From Favolaschia claudopus (lineage: Eukaryota > Basidiomycota > Agaricomycetes > Agaricales > Mycenaceae): a stretch of 64,000 bases of DNA. The first letter of the stretch is position 1, and the number at the start of each line of letters is the position of its first letter. The notes under the pieces are model-generated. The model saw only the letters and a program-made list of their open reading frames with translations, did not search any database and was not told the DNA's origin. Of this stretch, positions 33,261-44,883 are shown in pieces. The stretch spans positions 3,100,001-3,164,000 of the forward strand of contig JAWWNJ010000010.1 in NCBI GenBank assembly GCA_037176885.1. Reading direction: 5' to 3'. The position numbers and the translations under genes were made by a program.

Positions 33261-35174
33261 CCGATGCTGACGTATGCCAGAAGGTTACGTTTTTCAACTG
33301 TTTCAACCGAAATACGACTTGAAAGGAAAACAAAAATGAAATAGCTGTAGTGCTGCTTCCCGCAGCCATGCTGTTTCCGGTATCAAAATGCGGTTGAGCT
33401 CCTTAGATTAGGTTTCTCCGAGCCTCGGGTCTGTTTGAAAGCCGGAACTGATCGCAGAGTTGGCTTCAGTCTTCTTAATATGCGGTTCCGCCCTTTGGGA
33501 CCAAGGGGAACTATTGCGGTTGCGAAAGCACACGCGGTTTTTAAAAACGTGCGGGTTCGGAAACAATACCCCGCCTTTATAACCCTCCACAACAGCATGG
33601 TTACTTCCCCGGAACCGAAAGAACAAGGAACGCACAAAAGAATTGGAAAATGATTACGAGACAGGTCAGGCTGTTAATCCAAGTCACAATACAAATACAT
33701 TGACTCACGATTATAGTTCACCGACATATGATCAGAAAATCTAGGCTGTAAAAGACATCGGTACGTGCGAAACATAGAGCAGATTCCCAATTCGGTTTCG
33801 GCCGACTCATCGATCACGATGCGAACGGGGTTTCGCAAGGCTAATGTCCGTCGAGGAGGACGGACTTAAACGACGGGGACACAACTGAATCAATGAATTC
33901 TGGGTGTTGTGACCGGAATCTAGACCGGAATTGCAGGTACCGGCTCACGATGGTGGGAAGATAGAGACGAGCTGAATGCTCAACTTTTGTTGCACCACTT
34001 TGACGTGGGGATTCCCGAGATTGACTTATGACGAGCAAACCCATATCGGGCGGGGAGCCCACAAAAGATTAAGGTGCGTGTTCGAAAAGGGTTTAGCGTA
34101 TTTCAACTCAATGCCCGAGCTCCCCATTGTGGCGTGGCTTCGCCGATCTTGCCTAAAACATATGTTTAAGCTTGGTGGTCCCATGATAGCTTATTTTTAA
34201 GCGATGTGATGCTTGTCCAGTGTCAGATAGTGCTGCACACTAGGACGAGAACCAATCCATTTGTGCGTGTAGCTTGTTTTCCTCACAAAACCCTCTTGCT
34301 CAACGACCGGAGGAAGTAAACCAGGAAATGTTTTGTTTGTGCCGAGAAGTTCGTGCCTGTCGATTCAATCAAATCGTGATGGGTTCGATTTCGGAGGTGA
34401 ATCCGGAAGCTAATCCAACCGCATGCTTCATCGCCCATTGGCCTAGTTAAAAGGGAAGAGCACCTAGAAAAGATGAAGTTGTTCACCCCGATGTGGAACG
34501 TCTGCTGCTCAAGCATTAACGGCCGAAAATGTCGGCACAAACTCAGGGGATATTTCTTCATTACATTTTCACAAGATATCAGCCAATTAATGATCATGCG
34601 GTCACGGACGACTCCGGATGATGCGCCTTTACCGAGCCTTGCGGTGATCAATTTCAGGGTCGGGCACCTTATTGTTCTCTTGTCTGACTCGAGCTGGGTT
34701 TGCTGACGATAGGTTCAAGTAACTGGAATTTCCCCGCACTCCAGCATCTGGGGAGGGCACTTCAACCTGAAACAATGACGCACCGGAGGCAAGTCAAATT
34801 TATCTCAGCGCAACCTCGCGTGGGAGGTTGAAACGCAGTTTCGGATTTAAGCTCCCCTTGGCAAAGGCACCTCGGATGTCATCCAGAAATACGTAACGAA
34901 AAGTCAGGTTGTTTTCCGTTTTTTAAAAGCCAGCTTGCCGAACTGTTAGTCTGGTTTGATCTCCCCCACCACCCCTCCTCCCCCCTACCTTTCCCTCCCT
35001 CCTCCCCTTCAAGGATCCCGCTGAGGTACGCGCTGTCGCCGCCGTCAACCGCGTTAGCTGTGTTCTTATGCGTGCTCTCAGTTTCTCGCGACCCTTCTCG
35101 GGCCCCTCCGCTTCTCCGACGGTCACTCCCACCTCTTGCGCATTGTTTCTCCCCCACTCGATTTTTCCGTCGCA
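33261..35174. other. Intergenic DNA, promoter side of the bHLH gene
   Basis: No gene recognised. Open frames such as 34283-34651 (minus) lack motifs. The final 250 bp before 35175 are strongly pyrimidine-rich on the plus strand, as is common directly upstream of fungal start codons. Confidence 0.4.
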
Positions 35175-36326
35175 ATGTCCATCGTTCGGGATCTCGTTCC
35201 CTCGTCTCCAGCGTCGTCTGATGGCTCTTCTGACACCGCGTCGACGAATCCCCCGCTTACCCCGGTGACTCCGGTATCTTCAACCCCCATCTTCATGAAC
35301 TTCACGGGGGAGAAGTCACGAAAAGTCGTTCCATTGCTTGGCAGCGGCGCAATTCGTTCAAAGAGCTCGCGTCGCGCGAACACCGCTGAGCAACGCGCCA
35401 CGCACAACGCCGTCGAGCGTCAGAGAAGGGAGACTTTGAATGGCAGATTCATGGTGCGCTCTCATCCTTCGTCATATCTCCATTTCATGTATTCATTCTT
35501 CCATCTATTTTGCGTCGCGTAGGACCTGGCCGCTCTCCTCAGCAACCTCTCGGCCATTCGTCGTCCCACCAAAAGTCAGATTGTCAACTCCTCCATCGCC
35601 CACCTCCGCGCTTCGGATCGTCAGCGCCAGGTGGCCGCCGGTCAGCTTCGTAGCCTTAAAGACGAGGCTGACGCTCTTCGACACGAGCTCAACGCCTGGC
35701 GCGCGCGGTCCGGAATGGCCCTCATCGAGGAGCCGACGCGTGACGAGACGTTTGGCATACTCCTCAGCGGCGAGCTCGAATTCGAGGATAGCGATATGCT
35801 CCCCGTGGCGGAGGAAGAGGAGATGGGGTCTGGTGAGGAACAGCCTCAGCAAAAGGCCGAGCCTGCGGCATCCTCCAGCCCGTCCTACTCCGAGGAGGAA
35901 TACACCAACGCTATGCTGCTTCAACAGCAGCAGCTCGTGCAAGCGCAGATGCTCGCCGCCCAACAAGCCCAGCGCCAACTCGCCGAGCTCGAAGCGATGC
36001 ACTCTCTGCACACCATCCCTCCCGACTGCAACTGCTCCTGCGACTCCCCCAGCTGCACATCCCCTTCCCCTCCTTTCTACGCGCTCCATTCCCCCGCCGC
36101 CCCTTTCGAAAATAATCCCGTTCCTTGCCAATGTGCCGAATGCACTCACCCTCCTCACCATCCCCATCGGGACCTCGACTGCGCGGAATGCCGTGAGCAC
36201 CGATCGCCGCATGTTCATGCAGGCCTTCAATGCCCAGAATGCGCTCAACACGACCAACGCCGAAGCCACCCGCATCCGGATCTCGTTGCGCTCTGGGCTG
36301 AACAACAACGGCGCGGACCTTGGTAG
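35175..36326 (+). CDS. bHLH transcription factor with Cys/His-rich tail, 360 aa
   Basis: Two exons, 35175-35453 and 35523-36326, join in frame over a 69-nt intron lying inside the helix-loop-helix. Residues about 72-125 read THNAVERQRRETLNGRF, then DLAALLSNLSAIRRPTKSQI and VNSSIAHLR. The basic region keeps the His/Asn-Glu-Arg-Arg pattern that contacts E-box DNA. A coiled-coil continuation (LRSLKDEADALRHELNAW) follows, then an acidic segment and a Gln-rich stretch. The C-terminal 80 residues are unusually rich in Cys and His pairs (DCNCSCDSPSC, CQCAECTHPPHH, DCAECREH, QCPECAQH) and might bind metal. Nuclear regulator; targets unknown. A long open frame on the opposite strand is a composition shadow. 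Confidence 0.85.
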
Positions 36327-36978
36327 CTTGCCTCCATCTGCGGGTTGTTTGTGGGTCGTGTTTTGGTCTTTGCTAAATGTTTCGTCGGCGCTGGTTGTGC
36401 TATACCCATCCGTGCTTGGTTGGTTGGTCGTCTTGGGATACTTTTGTTGTAAAGTAGTGTAGGTACGCAAAAAACATGTGCGCGTCGTTGTTGTTGAATG
36501 GAATTAGATTGCAAGTAGCGCGTGTAGGCGTCGTTATCGTTTTCCCTCGGAGTTCCTTGAGCTCGACTCCTGAAACGTTCGCTCACCTTTGTTCGCACAT
36601 GGCATCAAAGAAAAATGCCATATGCGGTACTCCGACGAAGGAGTTTTCGCATCTTTTCGACGCAGTCCTTCGGAGGATAGGTCCGTCGTAATCTCGACCG
36701 AGCGGAAAGTAGAGTGGATTCATCCGTTTTTACTTCCATTGATGTCGTCGGGGCTGACAGTCTGGATCCGAAACAACATTGTGAATTAGATGAGTCGTCT
36801 ATAAGAATGGTATAGCTGCAGGGGCAATGTAAGGATAATATGTTTTGATGTAAGTAGTCTATCAAGTGTATATAATTAGTAGCTCTAGAAGGGTAGGGTG
36901 TTAGTCGTAACGTAAATTAGCACAACTCATCTTATCCGTATCGCCCTCGCATTCTCAGCCCTCAGCCCTTGCTCAGCC
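36327..36978. other. Intergenic DNA between convergent genes
   Basis: 3' flanks of the bHLH (plus) and F-box (minus) genes. AT-rich toward 36800-36930. No gene seen. Confidence 0.5.
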
Positions 36979-38582
36979 CTACAAATAATACGACACGAAA
37001 AGCGTCGAATCGCGCTTGTGCAAACAAGCATGGCTGTACCCCGAAATCGCCAACCCAGAATCACGGTCCATTTCCAGCGCAAACCGGGGCATCTCGTCGC
37101 TCGCAATGTCGGGCGACGGTCGTCGAAGGTTCGACACCATAGTTTTATGCAGCGACCAATCGGTGCGATACCCTGCATAAGAGATGGGGCGGCGCGCGCT
37201 GTGGTGGATGACCGCGCCCGCGCGGGTGGCCGAGGTGCGTTCCCAGCCCTCCATTATCCTTCTCCTTCCGCTGTCGGATACGCGGAAACGGAAGCTTAGG
37301 AGCACTTCGAATATGGATGTCTTAGAGTGGTCCTGAGTCAGTCCGGCGTGGTATATGAGAAGTTTGTAGGAATCGTGTCGGAGGGGGGAGCGATACAGCA
37401 CGAAGACGGGATTCCATAGATTCTCCACCTGCCCTTGGATGGGGAGGTTGTTAATCTGTTCGAAGACGACTGGCTTGATGCCGCTGAAGCGGCAGTCGAA
37501 GCAGTTGTCGGGGTTCATGGAATTTATGGGCTGCCATAAACCCTTGAGATCCGCCAAAGCATAGATGAATATGGAGTCGGGATCGACGTTGCAGATGATG
37601 TGGCCGCACGGAAACGAAACGGACGGAAACTGCAGCATGACGAGTCAGCATTACTACGAAATAAATTTCAAACACAGCTGAAACATACGAAACCTCCGAT
37701 CGATGTTTCCGGGACTGAGTAACGAATGAGGATGTAGGTTCGCTGGCGCCAGTCGACGAGCAGGACGAATCGTTTCATGCTGAAATCAGGATTCGCAGTG
37801 AACACCCAAGTGACGGTGAGGGCGACGAAGTCACCACAAAGGGAGATCATTTGGCCGTCTACCCTCAGCTGCGCTTGGAGCTGAATTTGTGCAAGCTCGG
37901 TCGAGTTCCCGGTGTTCAAGCAGACATGGATGATGGAGATCTTTCCACTTGATCAATCGCAAGTCAGTATGTGAAGAGTTTGACGACGGTTAAGAGGTGT
38001 GAATTACCGAACAACGACACAGACTACGGCCGTATGGCCACCGTCGAGCATCTCGATAGCTCGGATTGGATACCGTGGGATGGGCATTTGCCAGATAGCC
38101 GTCGCAGCATAGATATCCCAGAGCTCGAGACAGTCGTCGCGCCTTCCGACGAAGATGTATCGCCCCCCGGAAAGCAGCTCCATAGAATCGGTTGAGAGAC
38201 ACGGATGAGATACCTGGATCTCCTGTGTCAGCGAAGGGCCGCTATCGGACTCTAGCCAGGTTGCTGGACCCAAGACAATTCTCTTCACAAGCGCGATGAG
38301 ATCTGGTACCGAATGGTCGACGAGTGGTTTCCCGTGCGGGATATCGACAAGGTTCCTAGAGACCAGCTCTTCGACCAGAGAAATCCAGAGCTGCTTTCGA
38401 AGAGACCATACACGAAGAGCTCGATTGACCTAGAGTCCAGATCAATTTTAGAATTTTTTTGAGGGCGCCGAAAAGAAAGCCCAGCCCTAACTGACCTCGC
38501 CCACGATTAGTACAGTTGAGACGTCACATGAGGTGAGTATGAGGAGTACGATATCCTCTCCCAGCTCCTCGAAAGTAACCAT
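36979..38582 (-). CDS. F-box protein with beta-rich C-terminal domain, 472 aa
   Basis: Four exons close in frame: 38582-38496, 38429-38008, 37947-37689 and 37629-36979. Residues 1-50 (FEELGEDIVLLILTSCDVST, then VNRALRVWSLRKQLW) form an F-box split by the first intron. The remaining 400 residues contain repeated beta-strand units with Gly-Gly turns (LLSGGRYIFVGRRDDCLELW, DIYAATAIWQMPI, MISLCGDFVALTVTW), like the degenerate WD/propeller domains found behind F-boxes in agarics. Expected to act as an SCF ubiquitin-ligase receptor. Substrate unknown. A short telomere-like repeat lies 49 bp upstream of its start codon. Confidence 0.85.
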
Positions 38583-39265
38583 GGTCGCCCCAGGTGACGG
38601 TCAAGAGCAAGAGGCAACGGCCGATCAAGACCCTAACCCTAACCCTAACCCCTAGTTCGAAGATCCGAGCATGTCGAACGAAAGGTGGCTGGTAAGTCAT
38701 GTCTCTCACACAGGATCAGAAATGTTTCTCTCTGACTATTCTTGCCCATCTTGCCCATTTTGAAGGACCTCACTGCAGGGCGTTAACTGAATATCCACAT
38801 AATGTTTGATGATTCGTAATTATCCAAGATTCCTCTGTCTTCTTCCTGTAAAATAACGCACGCAAACTTTCCCCAATAAATTTCGGGTATGATAATTAGG
38901 GTGTTGACAATATTAATAGGCAAACCGCTCCTTCAAGGTAGCTAGTAATTAAGTAATCAAGTCCGGTCTCGGAGCCTTCGAACGACTCCGACTCATGCTG
39001 GATTCAGACTTAGGCTAAGGCTCGTGTATAAGGACGAATCCTGGACTACCTTTTGATTTGCCCTCTCGCCTGCACCAGAGCCGATGAGTACTTTGGAAGA
39101 CACAGAGCGCGACAAAAGATATATATTAGATCATGTGATCGCGTCATTGATCTTGTGATCTGACCGTGACGTGACGTCATGCGGAGTTCAAACACGCGGA
39201 GCGCAACCTTGGCGCAGCCACTCTTCACCTCCTACCACCACCTCCCAACGCAAACCACGAAAGAA
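38583..39265. promoter_or_regulatory. Divergent promoter region of F-box and CFEM genes
   Basis: About 680 bp between the start codons at 38582 (minus) and 39266 (plus). Contains the (CCCTAA)3 tract at 38631-38652 and an overlapping TGACGT-type cluster near 39165-39180 (GTGACGTGACGTCATG), which resembles the palindromic site of bZIP factors. Confidence 0.35.
38631..38652. repeat. Interstitial telomere-type repeat (CCCTAA)3
   Basis: Three exact CCCTAA units followed by CCCC. TTAGGG is the telomere unit of most fungi. The tract is short and lies inside gene-rich DNA, so it is not a chromosome end. In fungi such telobox-like motifs also occur in promoters. Confidence 0.8.
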
Positions 39266-39958
39266 ATGTCTCATCTATCCATTTTCCTCGCCATCCTCCT
39301 CTTCACCTCGCCCGTGCTGGCCCAAATATCGAATCTCCCGGATTGTGCGCTCGGATGCGCACAACAGGCCGCGACGCAGCTCGGGTGCGATATGTGAGTA
39401 ATGAGCATTCTTCCTATTCCTCTTCCTACAGCATAAAAGAACGCGCGGCGCTCATGATCATCGCTGCGAAATAGCTCGGATACCGACTGTATCTGCAACA
39501 CTGCGACTTTCGCTCCGATCGTTGTGGACTGCTCGGGGACGGTATCTTGCTCGCCTGACATACAGGAACGCATCGGGGAGATTTTGAGCGATATGTGCGA
39601 TGCAGGTGCGTCTGTCTGTTCTGTCCTCGTGGTAATCACTTCGGAGTCTTGACGATGCTTTGTCGTTCTAGTGGCGTCTGGATCAGTTGCAGTGTCCGCC
39701 TCAAGCGGCGTGCAAAGCATCTCGACCGGCTCGAATTCCGATAGCGCCACTATCGTGCCGCCTCCTCTCAGCATTTCATCGTTGTCAACCGGCCCTGGCC
39801 CTGTTTCATCTCCTTCGGCAACCATCCCACCTCCCAGCTCCAGCAATCCCGCACCATCGAGCAGTCCCTCGACTGGAGCAGCTGCGAAGGGGAAAGTCGT
39901 GATTGCTGGAGGAACGGGCGGAGCGCTGTTTGCGATGATTGCGGCTTGGTTAATCTGA
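39266..39958 (+). CDS. CFEM-domain GPI-anchored surface protein, 181 aa
   Basis: Three exons, 39266-39393, 39475-39605 and 39672-39958, close in frame. Residues 1-19 (MSHLSIFLAILLFTSPVLA) are a signal peptide. Eight cysteines at 27, 31, 41, 48, 50, 62, 68 and 84 have the CFEM spacing, with Asp45 at the position used by heme-binding CFEM proteins. A Ser/Pro-rich linker follows. The C-terminus has a small-residue site (STGAAAKG) and a hydrophobic tail (ALFAMIAAWLI) typical of GPI attachment. Expected on the plasma membrane or cell wall. CFEM proteins act in heme/iron capture or in host interaction, and which applies here is not visible. Confidence 0.9.
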
Positions 39959-42526
39959 GCCTGGCCGCAAAGGCAAAGTCGTTGAAGACACGATGTTAAA
40001 CATGACTGCAGTGAACTTGCAGAGACGTTGAAGGACTATGAAATAATGTACTTATATTCTTCCTGTGTGTATTAATACAACCGATATCTTACATTGTTCC
40101 ACTTCAAGTTGCGCTGAACACCAATCGTCGAGCCGACGAGAAATCAATTTCCTGACTGGGTCTCAATCAGCCTCGGTCGTCTGACGGTCATAAGTACGGA
40201 TGTGGATGGGGACGTCGCGGCGTCTTCATTATTTCATTATATCCGCCCGGCTGGGAGAATCTGATTCCGAGTTGAGTTAGAACAGATGGCAGAAAGGGTG
40301 CCAGTGGGATTGTACTACTGTACAATTACGTTCAAATCGACATGGGGGGTGATGCGTGACGCGCCTGAACCAATTCGACATTTCGACAGAGGTCCTGGCG
40401 TGGCGTGACAGGGCGCAAATTTTCGACAACCCCCAGTCTCGTGAGGAGGAGCCTGGAAACATTTATAGTGAGTGAGTCTGGATTTTTTCCGTAAGGAATG
40501 GGAATGCGGTAGAGGCAGTTTATACCTTGAGCAAAACAACCGCATTTCAGGCCGAGATTTCGGTTGAAAATCACTCCAATTAGAGAATCTAGAAGAAATT
40601 GAACATAAGAAGTTGAGGAAGCACACCAGAGGGCCCATGCTACTAGGAAAGCGATTTTTCGAGCAAAATCCCCATTTTGGAGGAATTTTGCGAACCGAGC
40701 TGCCCATTCGACAATGGCCTGTGTGAGGCGTGACACAGCGCAAAAATTCGGTTCGACAGAGGTGGGTGTGACGCGTGATTAACGATTTGAACGTAATTGT
40801 ACAGTAGTAGAGGAAGACGTACCAGTGGAACATGAGCAGGATATTCGTAGGCATTATCACGGCGAAATCTATTCGACGAGACAGGGCAAATTCGACTCAT
40901 CTTCGAACGTGGAAGCATCAAGGGTGTAGTTAATGCGAGAGATGACTCGACTTGGTCAGTAGGGCGTCTCCGAGTCCGACACTGTCCTCGTCCCCGACAC
41001 GACTGAGGATATAGTAAGTATACAGAGTCATCAATTGCTTTACCTTTGATTCGGCTCCCCGTAGGTGAGGGAGTATACCGCCAAGGAAATATACCGCTTG
41101 TGCTGGGGTATGAGGTCGAGCTTGCGGAAAGTCGCCGACTCGGAGTCGCTAGCACCTTGAAAGAATTTACAGTAACGAAGAAAAAAAAGTCAAAACACAA
41201 GGTGGGCTGCCAGTGTTGAAGCCGGGTGGAAAGATTTTGCGCAGAAAATTGGGGAAAGGAAGATTTGACTGTTCCAGTTGCATATAATGAGCCAACCTTC
41301 TTCGTGGCATCGAGAGTATGAGCAGTGCCAACGCAACATCGTGGTGGTAAGGATCAAAGAACGCGTGTGACCGTTTTTGGTGATCTGGCAAGTTCTCACG
41401 CTGTCATGATCGCGATGTTCCCCTTTTTTCTTCCTCACCAGCACGACGCCCTCGCACCAGCTTGCACTGTTATTCTCGGGGCACCGAATTGGTTCTCTGC
41501 GCTGGAGCCGCCTCATGGCAGCTGAACGCTTCGGCCGTGTTTTTCAGATCGTTTTCCTCTGTGCTATGAGTACAGCAGTGAGAGCTGGTTCCCAAGGCTA
41601 AGCGCGTCGAACTCAACCCCTGTAACCAATCGGTGATCTGAGTCTCGGAAAAGAGACGGTATGCAGGCGAAAAAGAAAAAAGAATGGTCCGACTCTTTCC
41701 ATCCCTGCTCGATTCGCAGAGGTATCTAAATTTTATTGCGCCTGGTCTTCGAGCTCGTAAAGGACTTTTTCTTTCCTTTGCAGCTTCTGGCCGTCGGATT
41801 ATCCTGGCTCAATATTCAGCTCTTTATTCTCGGAAAATCACTTCGCCGGACTTGTGTCGACTCGCCGACAGGACATATTGATCGCCGTACCCCCACATCT
41901 ATCCTTTTTCGGAGCTGCTTCCCGCAGTTAATATAACCTCAGTAGGCTTTCTCTTCACACATTTCTCAGACACAAAACCGAAAGAATGCAGACGGCAAAG
42001 CGTATCGTCGCGGCAGCGTCCTCCGACGTCTCGCTTGTCCCACAGAAGCATCCAATATTGCCCGAATACCACTTCTGCCGGAAAATAGACTGTCCGGCGC
42101 GATTTCATTCCACCACGAGTTGACCGGTGGAAACCGTTGGATATACTCAGCCTCTACTGACTGCTCCACGTCCGAGCTGAATTTTGTCAATTGAAATTCA
42201 TTTTATCCACATTTTATATCGTTTTTTCATGAATTTTCGGACGTCGACTCACGAAGAAATCAAGCGTATTTTTGCGCTCCCCGCATGCGCCGTTCAGCAC
42301 GCAGTATGCCACCAATGTGGACGTCGTATTGCTGCGTCCGTTGTCACCACGGCGCACAGCCAAATGCGGGACTAACAGGATCCCTTCCCAATGGGGATCC
42401 ATCTTTGCTACGGCAAATTCGCATAATAGCGGCAAGCTCATATCATGCCCACCAACAAGTCACCCGTCAAACTCGTTACTCGTAGCTAATCATTTGCCTC
42501 CGTTCTGACTACCACCACCCACCCGC
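39959..42526. other. Intergenic DNA with a TA-flanked MITE
   Basis: Besides the MITE at 40318-40804 I see no supportable gene. Plus-strand frames at 41684-41936 and 42184-42508 lack motifs. The last 100 bp before 42527 are C/A-rich, as usual upstream of an ATG. Confidence 0.4.
40318..40804. mobile_element. MITE related to the Ulp1-transposase element
   Basis: CTGTACAATTACGTTCAAAT begins at 40318 and its complement ends at 40804. Both ends are flanked by TA, the Tc1/mariner-type target. The arms resemble those of the transposon at 51066-55719 (CTGTAC, then ATT, then CG and TCAA in the same register), and the subterminal word GTGACGCGTGA at 40767 recurs next to the right arm of that element at 55684. 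The 487-bp interior is noncoding. Most likely a non-autonomous derivative or relative mobilised by the same transposase family. Confidence 0.75.
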
Positions 42527-44883
42527 ATGCCTTCAGCGGACGTCGACCCCCTCGCTGCCGCGATTGCCCCGCCCAGAGACGAGTCCACCGACGAACGGCA
42601 GAGTAGAGTCCTTCGTGAGCAGGCGGCGAAGCAGGTCTCCGACGACATCGATGATATGCTCAGTCGAGAACGCCAGCAGGCGAAGCGGCAGCCAAAGCCA
42701 GTGAAGATTCTGCTTCTCGGTGCGCATTGTACTGCACTCGTGCATTGAATGTTGCCTGATTGTTCTCATTCAGGCCAAAGTGAATCAGGTATGGACCATG
42801 AGCATAAGGCTGCTGACTATGGAGAGGCTTGTTGACTCCCCGAAGGCAAATCAACGACTCTGAAAAGTGCGCTCATTCGCTCTAGCATAGTATAAGACTA
42901 ATTTTGGGACAGACTTCCAACTCATGTGTGAGCCAAAGGCAAGTTGCTTGGCTGGTCATGCAGGATTGGTCCTCTAATTAATCTCTCAGGCTTTCCGAAC
43001 TGAGCGAGCTTCCTGGCGCGCAATAATACAACTTAACGTGAAGACCGTTCGATTTCCTTTTTTCGCTATCCTAACTCATGGTTCATCAGGTCCTCCGCTC
43101 CGTACGCATTATCCTTGACGCCATCTCCCTCGCCTCAAGCAGCCCAGACCAACCAAGTCCGCGCTCGAGCTACTCCTCCCGCGACTCCCTCCGCCCCGAC
43201 CCCGACCTCCTTGCGCTCCGCATACATCTCTACCCCCTCCTCGAACTCCACGACACCCTCTCCCGCCGTCTCGCCACCCCTGACTCCTCATCCTCATCCT
43301 CCTCCGAAGACGCACCCACACCAAGCTCCCTCCGCCCCCCTCCCCTCCTCTCAATATTCCGCCGCCGCGCAGGCGGCAAGGAACTCGCGGTGAACTCCAA
43401 CGTCGCGTGGAAAACAGCGTTCATGCGGGACGGCTCGAATCGGGATAGCTTTTCCACGGACGATGTGGTGGACTGGGACGATGCGGAGGATCCGGGGGTG
43501 CTGTTACACGAACGGGCGGATGATCTCCGAAAGCTGTGGGCACATCCGACGGTTCATGCGATTTTGGAACGGCAGGGTATCCGGTTACAGGAGTCGGGAG
43601 GATTGTACGTTAATTTCTTCCCGTCTACTCTTACACGACTGACTGATCTAATCTCATCTTTCATGCCACAGTTTTCTAGATGAGTTGGACGTTGTGACCT
43701 CCCAGAGATACGTACCCACCGATGGTGCGTCTATTGCGCTCCCGCGCGTGATGAAATTGGTGCTTATCTTTCATAGACCACATTCTTCGTGCCCGACTCA
43801 AGACACTGGTACGCCATTCGAGCGGTTCTGATGCCTCGTGTTGAAGGGTTACAGGGAGTGGCTGAACATCGCATGATGCTTACGGATCCCAGTATGGCTC
43901 TATTCGAACCTATTTCGAGCCTTATCACTGACCGAGCCCATCCCCATAGACGGTAGCATAACCCGCGAATTCCGTATCTTCGACGTTGGCGGACAGCGGT
44001 CATTAGTGCGTTTCCGTCGCTTTGATTGAACCCTCTCAAACTCATTTGTTCCTCCTTCTTTAGCGCGGTAAGGAAATTTGGGATGCGCGTCGACATGACT
44101 CACGTCATCTTCAGCTAAATGGGCACCCTATTTCGATGATATGAACTGCATCATTTTCCTCGCTCCGATATCCGCCTTCGACCAGACGTTAGAAGAAGAG
44201 CCGGAGGTGAACCGACTGGTGCGCTCCATTCCTTCTATTCATAGTTCATTTTCGGATTGAAATAATGATTTCATATCCAGGCTGATTCTGTTGCGCTATG
44301 GACGTCCGTCGTATCCAATAAACTCCTCCAAGACACCAATTTCATCCTATTCCTCAACAAAATCGATATTCTACAAGCCAAGCTTACCTCGGGCATCCGA
44401 TTTGCTGACTTTGTCGCAAGCTACGGGCGGCGTCCGAACGACATGGATAGCACGACGCGGTGTAAGTCGTTCGGCCGCGGTGCATTTTTGACTTGAGTAC
44501 TGACAGCCTTTTTTAGATATGCGGAAACAATTCGGTGCGCGCGGTCCATGCTCCGAAATGACTGACAGGGTTTATATGGTGTGCTCTAGTTGCCATCTCG
44601 AAAGACGTATCACCCGTTCCCAGAGGATTATACTGTCATCTCACGAATGCGGTCGTAAGTTTTTCATTCTCCGTATGTCAGGCTATCAATATCAATATAA
44701 CGGTTTACAGGACACGAAATCAACGCAATATGTCCTTCTTGGGAGTGCGTCATCTTAATCCCGACACGTTTCCCTCTTCTCTGTCTTGGCTCAACGGCTA
44801 GTTGACTGACTGCCTGCTCGTATTATCTAGTCAAGGACATGCTCATGCAATCTCACCTCAAACAATCAGGACTGATTATATGA
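42527..44883 (+). CDS. G-protein alpha subunit-like GTPase, 484 aa, 17 exons
   Basis: Exons: 42527-42719, 42774-42788, 42846-42866, 42913-42938, 42990-43037, 43090-43604, 43672-43724, 43777-43808, 43855-43891, 43950-44005, 44064-44067, 44115-44218, 44281-44461, 44517-44534, 44590-44654, 44711-44744 and 44831-44883. The sum is divisible by three. All GTPase motifs are present: P-loop GQSESGKST (66-73), switch I with Arg297 and Thr300 (RARLKTLG), DVGGQ (325-329), NKID (394-397) and the C-terminus KDMLMQSHLKQSGLII. The helical domain holds a Ser/Pro-rich insert. There is no MGxxxS myristoylation start and no CaaX, so it belongs to the divergent agaric G-alpha family, not the canonical Gpa1-3 subunits. 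Exon 11 has only 4 nt, exons 2 and 3 have 15 and 21 nt and split the P-loop, and intron 4 has a GC donor. Confidence 0.93.
44064..44067 (+). other. 4-nt microexon of the G-alpha gene
   Basis: CGCG lies between a CTTTAG acceptor and a GTAAGG donor. Including it gives the unbroken reading QRSLRAKWAPYFDD, matching the conserved switch II helix. Leaving it out breaks the frame. Flanking introns are 58 and 47 nt. Confidence 0.85.

Noticed and set aside
35505..36470. 321-codon minus-strand frame opposite the bHLH gene
   Set aside because: It is the antisense of a GC-rich coding exon. The plus-strand frame has clear bHLH motifs.
38960..39030. Possible tRNA gene (CTTCGAACGACTC resembles a B box)
   Set aside because: No matching A box or acceptor stem could be paired. 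No other tRNA or rRNA signature was seen in the window.
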